From Paramacrobiotus richtersi (lineage: Eukaryota > Tardigrada > Eutardigrada > Parachela > Macrobiotidae), in NCBI GenBank assembly GCA_034698045.1, contig JAQGAU010001184.1, forward strand, positions 1-20,869: a stretch of 20,869 nt of DNA, given 5' to 3'. This document shows, in pieces, positions 10,098 through 19,330 of this stretch. How positions within the stretch are numbered: position 1 is the first letter of the stretch; each line of letters begins with the position of its first letter. The position numbers and the translations under genes were made by a program. The notes beneath the pieces were generated by a model, which saw only the letters and a list, made by a program, of their open reading frames with translations, searched no databases and was not told where the DNA came from.

Positions 10098-11351
10098 ATG
10101 AGTCTACCCGACAGTATCATTGTCAATGAAACGGGGAACCGGGAAACAGTAAGATTCACTCTGAAATGGACGATCGACAATGTGAAGTCACTGCAGCTTC
10201 AGAAAGGTAGGATAATCGGGAACTCCGGCATTACCATGGCGGAACTTGGAGTAGAAAATGACTATCAAGGCCGCTGGCAAATTGTTATCAATCCTTACTT
10301 CACGGCGACGGAGAAAGGAGTTGAAACCAATTATCTTTCGATTTACCTCCGCCTGACTGATCTTAATTCAAGTGAATACCGTAGTGGAAAGGATATCGAT
10401 GTCGAGATCAGCGCACGGTAAGTAAACATCCAAAAAGGAACCAATAACATTGACCTCTAATAATCTGTATATCCTCTCCTTAGTCTGTTAACCGGAAAGC
10501 TAATGGATAAAACCATTCGACATGCCCCGAAAGAAATGAAATGCACTTTCTCGTCTAAGAAGTATACAGCAGGTTGGGGAAAATTCATTACGAATCGTGA
10601 ATTATTCGGCTGGGACAAGGATGAATCCTTGTTCCTGTCCCTGTTTGGTGGCTCGGTCAAAGAGGATTGCATTACAATCATAATGGATGTGTTGATGTAT
10701 ACGCCACTGGTTACAACCAGAGTATCGGAAATATTCCCAGCTAGTTCCGCCCAACGCTACCGAAATTTCGTAGCTCAACAGTACGCATGGCTCAATTCGG
10801 CATCTTTTCGCCGCTCGACAGACTTCATCCTGCGCTCAAACGATGGGAAAGAGTTTTTCCTGCATCGCTTCCTTCTAGTGGTCCATTCACCGGTCTTTGC
10901 AGCCATGCTGACTCATGACACCAAAGAAAAGCAAAAGTCCTGCTGCGAGCCGACGGATCTGGATGGAGAATGCGTGAGTATCTTGCTGGATTATCTGTAT
11001 GGATGTGAAATTGGAAAGATCACGGCAAACAACGCAGAGAAGGCACTGATTATGGCCGACAAGTATGAGATTGTTGGATTGCGTACCGTTTGTGAAGAAA
11101 CGTTGGCGAATAGCGTCACGGCAACAAATGCGGTCCATTATCTTGTTCTGGCTAGTCAGAGAGAATTGAGCGTCTTGAAGCGCGCGGCGCTGGCTGTCAT
11201 CCCAAAACATATGGGAAGTGTCCTGAAGAATGGGGCGCTGGAAGAGGCCATTCAGTCCGATCCGGCACTGATCCAGACGATTATGGAACACTGTTCGGCG
11301 TCAGTGCGTGTGGTCCACAAATCGCGACCTGGGCTGCCAAATACGTTGTAA
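10098..11351 (+). CDS. MATH-BTB domain protein (SPOP-like Cullin-3 adaptor)
   Basis: Two exons, 10098-10417 and 10484-11351, split by a 66-bp intron (cg|gtaagt to ccttag|t) that keeps frame; 395 aa, close to SPOP-type proteins (about 370-400). Residues about 20-180 form a MATH/TRAF-like substrate-binding domain (RFTLKWTIDN, WQIVINPYF, YLSIYLRLTD, AGWGKFITNRELF). Residues about 216-313 form a BTB/POZ domain (STDFILRSNDGKEFFLHRFL, SPVFAAML, LLDYLYG, ALIMADKYEIVGLRTVCEE). A short helical tail follows (LASQRELSVLKRAALAVI). Proteins of this type bring substrates to Cullin-3 ubiquitin ligases. No signal peptide or membrane segment, so probably cytosolic or nuclear. The start at 10098 is the first Met in the MATH frame; a further upstream exon cannot be excluded. 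Confidence 0.92.
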
Positions 11352-11550
11352 AACACATTCATAAAGTCGTTCGCAGGGCGACGGCTTTGTCCATCAGTTT
11401 AGCGATGGTAATTGAAGCCGCTCTGTCATGCTGCACGCTGATGTTTTGCAAGCGTTTTTCCTGCTTTTGTTTTAAAATGTACAAATTACGTGTTGCCGCT
11501 TAGAACATTCCCATGCAAACCCGAGATTAGTTTCCACGTTTTTATCATCA

Positions 11551-11556
11551 AATAAA
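11551..11556 (+). terminator. Polyadenylation signal of the MATH-BTB gene
   Basis: AATAAA, 200 bases after the MATH-BTB stop codon, in AT-rich sequence. It is the only clear hexamer I saw close downstream. Confidence 0.55.
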
Positions 11557-12474
11557 GGAATATAACACACAAGTTTCTCTGAAGTAAATGTACAACGGGC
11601 TGCAGAAAGCATCCGTGGCCAGAAATACGAAATGCTGTTCTCTCAAGCATATTTTATTGCCAGTTAAATCTGTGGTCTAAAACACGGTTAAGTCGCAGTT
11701 CTTACGTATATTATGCTTACGTTTGTTTACTGTTTACGTTGTCAAATGTTTACGTTGTTTACGTTACCAGCATTCAGGTTTGACATTAGAACCAAAGTAA
11801 AGTTTTCGTGATATTCCTTGACAATCATTCAGGACTGCCTTCATGCAGCATTAATAGGCATGTGATGATGATATGATGATGCGCATATCTAGGAGTTTAG
11901 TGTGCCTGATCTTATTTTCATATGACAAGTTTGAAAATGATGTTACTACAGGGCGCACGCGTTTATGACCGCCTATTTGTTTTCTAAAGATTGCAATCAA
12001 AACAAGTTAAACTGTCGACAATTTGGTTATAGGGACCGTAATACAACGAAAGTGTCGATGCACTGCCATTTTTTGCCTGTTCTCGAGGACTGCCCTCGTA
12101 CAATGGTATCATAAAAGGTGTTTTAAAGAGAGGTTTTTTCCCAATCACAATAATACTGGTTTATCGAATTGGCAGTTTTCTTTGTCGCTTATCGCAAGTC
12201 TTACGACATGAAAGTTCTATCAATCATATCTGTCTTACAGATTACAATGGTGTGCAGACCGATTAAATGTTATTACTTGCATCGTGTACTACGATAAAAC
12301 GCAACGCTTGTTCGCCAGTACTTTGTGAACAACTGGCCCGTTCTGTTAACGCTAAAACTTCAAATTCACCAACTAGCTGAGAGACGTTTTGAGACAGTAC
12401 GTAAACTCAGGCAGCCAATACTTTCTGTATCAAAAGCCAACGCCACGAACGCACGGTTTGGACACTGTTTCCCA
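11557..12474. other. Intergenic spacer with short simple repeats
   Basis: No coding signal recognised. It holds a cluster of TTTACGTT-type repeats at about 11716-11767 and a TGATGATGA-rich stretch at about 11862-11882. The 3' part should contain the promoter and 5' UTR of the MAM-protease gene that starts at 12475. I found no convincing TATA element. Confidence 0.5.
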
Positions 12475-15400
12475 ATGGCGGCATTCCGGGTGTCATTTAC
12501 TGTATTATTCCTTACCTTGTTCAGTATAAAAAGCGTTCTGTTATTAGACTGTGATTTCGAAGCCGACGCTTGCGGTGGGCTGAACGAGATTTCAAATGAT
12601 CTTGATTGGCAGCGTCACAGGTACGAGATGCTAACCAAAGTGTGCGCCTAAGGTTGTACGATAACTTCTGTTGTTTTTTGCAGTGGATTAACATCCAGCT
12701 CGTCTACCGGCCCTAGTGTTGACCACACTACCGGCATCGCACAAGGTAACTCAATCGTCCAGAAATTCCGGCCGAGCGTAAAGTTTTCGAATTCGGCTAT
12801 ATGGTTCTAACAGGATATTATCTTTACCTGGACGCGAGCGATAGCAAAAAGGGAAACAAGGCCAGGGTTTCCTGGGAAGTAGAAGTGGATACTCGTCTGC
12901 AATGTTTCGGGATGTGGTATCATATGTCTGGCGGAAGTACGTAGTTTTTCGTTACACACTGTCGGTGGAACTTCACAAAAAGGTTATAAACATCGGCCTG
13001 GCTTAGCACCCGGTATTTTGCGCGTTTGGCTGCAACGCAGTACCGGGCGGGAAACCTGGAAGCTGATCGAGTTGGGGAATCGAAAAAACGAAGCTTGGCA
13101 GCTGGCTACAGCGAACTTCGTAACAGACGGTGTGAATAATTTTAACGTAAGTCACAATCTTAGAAAAAATGCTGAACTGGGTTATCTTCACTATGGCAAT
13201 TACAGTTGACTATTGAGGCCACAGTTGGATCAAAGCGGGAGGTACAGACAACGCTACAATTCCACAGTTCTTGTTGTGCTCTTGAGTTGGTAATTGTGTC
13301 GTGCTTCTAGTCTGACTTTGCGATCGACGACATAAGCCTTGAGCCGTGCGCTGACGGAGACGCTGCCCAGGCACTCGTTATTTCTCACGATACCAACGGA
13401 AGTTATTTCGGACAAGTTCCCGAGGACTTTGCGTTGACCGAGTCCACACCATTCATCTGTGATTTTGAGTTTCACGACAATGATGAGCGGGGAATGTGTG
13501 GTTTCGAAAACGCCGATTCTGCCGATGATTTGTGGGTACGGGACCGTCTGGACGCCGGCGTGCCCGGCGTTGGACCGGAGTACGACAGCACGTTCGAGGA
13601 CAGCATCAACGTTATTGGCGCTGAACGTATGTCAACAATTCCGTTCTATTATCGCTCTACTGAATTCGTGAACTGTACAACATTTTACATACGAATTATA
13701 CTGTATGACGAATACTTAAGCATTGGCCGATCTGTGCCACTGAGAAAAATAGCTGCAGCGTTGTGCTTCGTACAAACAATACAATAACGAACGAAAAAAC
13801 ATATATGTTCTGAGAAATACACATCATTTAAAAAAGTCTTTTTGTTTGTACAGAAGGTTATTATTTGTGGAGTGGATGGAACAGTCCGCAACTTGGAGCA
13901 ACTTCGCATGCGGAGGTGACGACTCCTCTCTTTCTCGCTTCGAAGCTGACGACCGATCGAATCTGCCTGGTATGTGTACGGACAACGTGACCGCAAACGT
14001 GACTACTGTACAATGCCAAATTTCTGTTTTAGCGGTTTGCATATTTTATAAGAGGGAGAAGTATCGGGAATTTGTCAGTATACCTGGAAGAGGAGGGCCA
14101 ACTGCCCCATATTCTATGGTCCGCGAATGGACAACAGACGGAACCACGGTTCTGGAGAACAAAAGGATTAAAAATCGATTCAGCTTCAAAATTCATCAAA
14201 GTACTAAGTACTTTCCCAGTGATTGAATTCAGTCCGTAAATCTAAAGTCGCATCACTTTCTCCCTAGTTCCGATTCAGTAATGTTCATTCCGGAGAACCG
14301 ATGCAGTCCAGGGAAATCGCAATTGTATGAGTGTGATCCACAGCACTTATGCCGTACCTTCGATTTAGTACTTTCTTAGGATGATATCAACGTTTTCATC
14401 TGCAATCAGGATTACGAATTCCCTGTACCGGCAGAAAAGCCTTCGGCTGCTGAATGCCCCAACGCTTTGTACTGCGCGGCGGTAAGCAAAGCACTACTTC
14501 AACGTAAAATTCAAAAACATGTCGATTTCATTGCTTTTATATTGCAGAAATGTAGTCAACAGTATATCGCACCAAACTCCAATGTCACCCGAATTGTTCG
14601 AGGTAACAATAACCATTTATTCCGTATTGGCGTATTCTACGCTACATCAAACTTATCCATTGACAGGACAACCTGCTGTACCCCACAGCTGGCCATGGCA
14701 GATCGGACTGATGACGACATTATTTGGAATACCTTTAAAACATGTAAAACTCGGATTATAAAATTTTTCTCTATATCATGAAACTCATTGACGATTTTTT
14801 AGTCTTGTGGAGGTTCCATTATCCATCCTCTCTACATCATAACAGCAGCTCATTGCGTGTATGTAGATTGCTGTTCAGACTTCCATTACTCTAGTATATC
14901 GTGCTGCTGTTAGTGATTTTGGAACAAAAGAAAACCACGTGGTGCGTATCGGTGCGCACAGTGTGGAGCTGCTCGGCGTGGAAGCATCCCAAGTTGACCA
15001 TGCAGTAGCCAGTATCCACATACACCCAGAGTAGCGTTCTTTGTATTATTTGGTGTGGTTACAATGAAGCATTATAAGTCAATTCGTAGGTGGAACCTGT
15101 CGACCATAACTCACGATATCGCTCTGCTGAAACTAGCCAAACCGATCAGGATGACAAAGCGTGTCCAGCCGGTCTGTTTGGCGGAGACCGATGATGTACT
15201 TCACAATGGAGATGCTTGCGTTATAACAGGTAACACTTCGTTTTGAATAAGGATTTAGAGTTTGACTGCTCCATGCGAACAGGATGGGGAGTAAACACGC
15301 CGTTTGATTTCAACAACACCGGTCCAACTCTGGAACCACGGACTGAGAACCTACGAGAGGTGATAAACTCGTTAACGAAATGATGCAGCGATCACTTTGT

Positions 15401-15911
15401 CACGATCTTTTTGATACTTTCAGGCTGATGTTTATAATCTGGATATGGACATGTGTAAGGAACGAATCAACCATCCGCTGGGCGGTAAATCTTTGGCGAT
15501 TATATTACGTACAATAATTCTGGGCGTTGAAGTGCAGCTGTTAAGTTTTCCAGATGACCAACTGTGTGCTTATCATCCGGAAGGAAAAGACACTTGCTCA
15601 AGTATTTTCAATCATTTATATGCATTTCATTTTATAAATTCCGCATTTTCTTCATTTCACAAAGGTGACTCTGGGGGACCACTAATCTGCAAACAAAACG
15701 GGGTTTGGAAGTTGTTTGGTATCACTTCGTTTGGGATTGAGTGCGGACGGTACGAGCCATTCGCTCACCCGAACATTGCAAATCTGCTGTATCGCTTGCA
15801 TGTTGAACTTTTAGGCCATTTATGCCGGGTGTTTATGCGAATGTGCCATATTTTCACAAGTGGATTTTGGTTAGTAATCCGTACTTGTACTTAATCTACG
15901 CACGCTGCTGA
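12475..15911 (+). CDS. Secreted MAM-MAM-trypsin serine protease
   Basis: Exons: 12475-12620, 12684-12745, 12814-12936, 13007-13146, 13206-13241, 13311-13626, 13854-13969, 14033-14235, 14268-14277, 14380-14481, 14548-14602, 14667-14743, 14803-14858, 14914-15030, 15090-15229, 15283-15359, 15424-15484, 15533-15601, 15665-15749, 15815-15911. This model stays in frame for 695 aa. Signal peptide, then MAM1 about 25-182 (LDCDFEADACGG, GYYLYLDAS, CFGMWYHMSG, FAIDDISLEPC) and MAM2 about 217-390 (FICDFEF, GYYLW, RFAYFIRG). A Cys-rich linker leads to activation site TR|IVRG and a trypsin domain: H479 (TAAHC), D529 (THDIALLKL), S638 (DSGGP) and D632 in the pocket, so Arg/Lys specificity. Ends PGVYANVPYFHKWI. 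The 14160-14380 region and the last exon (alternative: donor at 15870, exon from 15958) are uncertain. MAM domains suggest an adhesive or multidomain extracellular protease. Confidence 0.85.
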
Positions 15912-16574
15912 TAGTTAAATTCGAATTCAGGTCAATCTGAGGCCTTCTCTATTGCAGGACACAATGGCACGGCAGTCCTTTTCAGCCTGATCAACACAAT
16001 GCGGAAGATTTTCGCGCATGACGGACGTGGACTACTTTACATGGACTTTAATTTCTGTGGACCACTGTACTTACATGCAAAGTATCAATACATACAGAAG
16101 CTTTCACTGCTCATGCTTTCTTTGCAAGCATGTCGCTCTTCAGATCAAAGAATTAGCGGTCACTGATGTGGTAAATGTACTTCATTGAGCACTCTACGTG
16201 TGCCGCCTGCAAAACGTTGGTCTGTATCTTACAATACACTATGACGGGATAACATGATGTCCGCAAGCCAAAACGAAAAACCGTCTCATTGTTCGTATTA
16301 TATCACATTATAGCGAGAGAGTCATGGTGTTTTTATTTGTTGCAGCGGTAGCATAGAGCACAATGTCGAAAGAAAACGAAGTTCAAAATTCATTAAGAAA
16401 CTCTCCAAGTTAGCGCATGGTGGAAACGTAACAGGATCGAACTGAAACTGCATCTGCGACCTTGTACAACCAAATTAATCATACCAAACTAAATTTACCC
16501 ACTGACCATGCCATACCAAACCAAGTTAGCCATACAAATACCAAACTAAACACTGAAACAAAGAAACACCTGGA
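15912..16574. other. Convergent intergenic region
   Basis: Separates the 3' ends of the plus-strand protease and the minus-strand F-box gene. A possible alternative last protease exon starts at 15958, after a good pyrimidine tract and CAG. No other coding signal seen. Confidence 0.45.
16467..16552. repeat. Degenerate ATACCAAAC repeat
   Basis: Several imperfect copies of ATACCAAAC(T/C)AA lie close together, at about 16482, 16513 and 16539, with partial copies between. This is low-complexity sequence just beyond the 3' end of the minus-strand F-box gene. No function can be assigned. Confidence 0.5.
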
Positions 16575-17846
16575 CTACTCCATAAACTTCATTCGATCAA
16601 TCAGTCCGCTCATCCAGCGCTTGATGATGCCACGGCGAGTAAGTCGTCGTCGGTCATTCTCGGCCTTTCGCTCAGCGAGGGCCCACAGCGTCAGCCGAGT
16701 CAAACGCCGAACCTCCAGTTTGCGACAGTCCTTACCTTCCAGCTCGTCGCCTCCGTACACAGTAGAGAGCGCCGTTAAACGTGGATCCGAACTGTGAAAC
16801 TCCTGTAGGATCTGCAACGCACTCGAACAATCAGTAAACAAGCAAGTCCAGAATGGCGACACTATGACATACAAGAAACATATATTTCGCCATAAATCCG
16901 CGGATGGTCGGACGTATATTTTACTTCCACACGATCTACTATGGCAGTTATCATGGAATTTCAAGCATCAACTGTATCGTTCATACATGGACTCCCTACT
17001 GCAACTCTAAGCACTTACACTTTGTACATGCTCGATCTCCGACTCCTTCTCCAGGCTGGCCAGCCAGTGAGAGATCTTCTGTAAATCGATGTCCGGGACG
17101 TTTCTATCGAGCATTGCCCAAATTTCTGCCTGCAGATTAGGCGAAGCTGGTTTAATCGATTCTCTCCGAATGGGAACAACGAAGTCTGGAAGGTCAAAGC
17201 TGTCAGCAAACAGTCCTATGAGCGTACAATTTTTCCACACCAGTTTGTCGCAGATGGACTCAAACTTCGTGCATAAATTTGCAAACATTTCCACACTCAG
17301 CGTCAGGGAAACTGGAAAATGAGACCCCCATGTCAGCTGCGACATAACTAAATTCAGCTTTCCAGTAGAGTGCAACGTGAGATATCGAGCGAGCTCAGAA
17401 ATTAAGTGCAGCAGTATTTCGACGAGCTCAAATGGACGAATGCCAACACTCTGCGTAACAATCATCCACTTCGTGTATTTCGTCACGAGCTGAGTCAGGG
17501 CCACCACGACAGCATGCAGACCATCCCAAACGGACCACTTGAATGGGCAGTCGTAAGGATACTTCAGGGTCACCCAAACATCCTCGAAGATAGACTCCAT
17601 GCTTAAGATACCATCCCACAGGGCGGATACGCGGCGCTGCCGAATACGGTCAGTCGAGTCCAGAAACTGGAAGATCTCGACAAACAGGTTGACGGGTAGG
17701 GATGACAAGCAGGGCAGCTGCATGGATGTTGACTGATCGTCCGCCAACGCCGTCACGGGAGCACGGGTGAAGTATCTCCCAGTCCAGACCAACCCTTTCT
17801 TCGAACAGTCCCTCATGTGTTCCATCGCACGGTCAAGGCAGTCCTT
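16575..17846 (-). CDS. F-box family protein, proximal copy, 5' end not found
   Basis: Minus strand: exon 17846-17019 (276 codons), donor gtaagt, then exon 16811-16575 with the stop; phase 0 at the junction. The F-box is LPVNLFVEIFQFLD, then RIRQRRVSALW, at about 17710-17610, the Skp1-binding module of SCF ubiquitin ligases. After it come YPYDCPFKWS, DGLHAVVVALTQLVTKYTKW, KLVWKNCTLIGLFADSFDLP and EIWAMLDRNVPDIDLQKISH. The last exon gives DPRLTALSTVYGG and VRRLTRLTLWAL, then a basic tail. No leucine-rich, WD or kelch repeats were seen, so the substrate-binding part is unknown. It is a paralogue of the distal gene with the same intron at the same place. The first coding exon is missing: 17846 begins after TTTTCAG, and a continuous frame up to 17906 is probably intron. 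Confidence 0.8.
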
Positions 17847-19330
17847 CTGAAAAGAATAATCAGAATGACATATTGAACCTGAAAGCAAACTGTACGTCGT
17901 CTGCAAGAGTATGCTTCTGTATTCTGGGCAACCTTCATCCTAGTATAGGTTATCTCGAGATACTTGCAACTAATAACGCCATTCTGCTACATAATCGGAT
18001 GAGGACAGTTTCGAAGCTCGAAAAAGTCGACAAGCCCAGAACCCTTAGCAACTCATTAAACTTTTCTGTTGTTTTACAATGCGTTTCTACATACGTGGGT
18101 AGCATGGCGAGATTTTTGATAAATTAATTCCAGTACCCACACAACCACACCAAATGCGGTATATTTTGCATGCAGTTCTGTTTTGTAATATGCTGCCTGC
18201 ATTTCGAGCATACATCCCGTTTCAAGCGTTCAAGCTCGAACGCTACGACATCACCAATCACGATGTTGTCAATATTAGTAATGGCTACCACAGACGAATT
18301 GGCATTACGTACAGATATCTGCAGGCACCTTTTTTCTTGACGATTAGTTATCACGTTTGTTTTTAGTAATAGAGATTGCTGATTCATTCAAATTTCAAGA
18401 TGTTTATCTTTTTTTCTTCCTCCCATTCTTACTATAAAATCATAACAAAAACAATCGATTAGCCTCGCTGAAAGTGGCCCTAACACAAAGCGCGTTTCCC
18501 TTCTGCGAAAAAATGTTCATGCTTCGCACGTTCGTCCATTACAAAAATGCTTTTATGAAAATAAAAGTACTTTTATTTACTGAAAGGCAGCGCATATCAA
18601 ACAAACACCACGCAATCGTCGGAAATCCTGAGACTTAACGTCTGATCGCGCCGGTGAGCGCACAGGATTGGTTTGGTATGATGACATGATGACCAGTTTT
18701 GCAGCACGAAATTTTAAAAGTGAAAATCGTCAGCAAACTGATGATGCATCGTTACGGCCCTTCCGGAAACAGTCTCGGACGTTACCGCGCCAGTTTTATT
18801 ATGCCCTCTATTCCGAAATGATTGGACAGACATCGTCCTTTTTTCACATTTGATTGTGTAATCAGTTGCGCTTGTTGGATAAGGGATTACAATGTAAACA
18901 ACGTGATCGCGCAGACTCGAGGGACGCGGAATATTTTGCAAATCGGTACTTCATTGGTTGCGATCGGTTAACCCAGTCACATCGCCGTCACATCAATAGT
19001 AATCGTTATTACAACGATTTCAAGAGATTCTTATTGATGTCATCGTCACCATTTACTAGTCAAACAAAAGATACAAACGCTTTCGACAACAATCATTCAA
19101 GAAATCACACGAAAACGCAAGTATCCCACTATACTCATAGCATCCATAAAAACACAAGTGTTACTCTGTAGGACATGGCATCACTATAGCCGCCTTTCTT
19201 CAAATAGGAGATGCATTTTTAGCATGAAGAACGTTAAATGATACAAACGAAATTAAAACCACGTTATTATAAAGGATACTCGATGAACTAACACACAATC
19301 TCGAAACTTTTTTCACTGCGATATCGATAA
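17847..19330. other. Spacer between the two F-box copies
   Basis: Should hold the 5' exon(s) of the proximal F-box gene on the minus strand, but none is recognisable by comparison with the distal copy. The best minus-strand candidate is an open frame from an AG at 18319 (exon start 18318) down to 18124, which has a phase-0 GT donor inside it (after AFELERLKRD). The rest is AT-rich and shows nothing I can support. Confidence 0.35.

Noticed and set aside
10887-11291. Minus-strand open frame of 134 codons
   Set aside because: Shadow of the BTB domain coded on the plus strand.
11716-11767. TTTACGTT cluster as an array of regulatory sites or a CRISPR-like repeat
   Set aside because: Spacing is irregular, the units are short and degenerate, and the host is eukaryotic. 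Treated as simple repeat.
12325-12474. Extended N-terminus of the MAM-protease upstream of 12475
   Set aside because: Only non-ATG starts exist upstream, and the Met at 12475 begins a standard signal peptide.
13685-13996. Minus-strand open frame of about 100 codons
   Set aside because: Antisense to MAM2 exons of the protease, which have clear domain homology and consistent splice phases on the plus strand.
15602-15664. Reading through 15602-15664 as protein in the protease
   Set aside because: It would insert 21 residues between the active-site Cys and GDSGGP, which the fold should not tolerate; GT and AG sites flank it.
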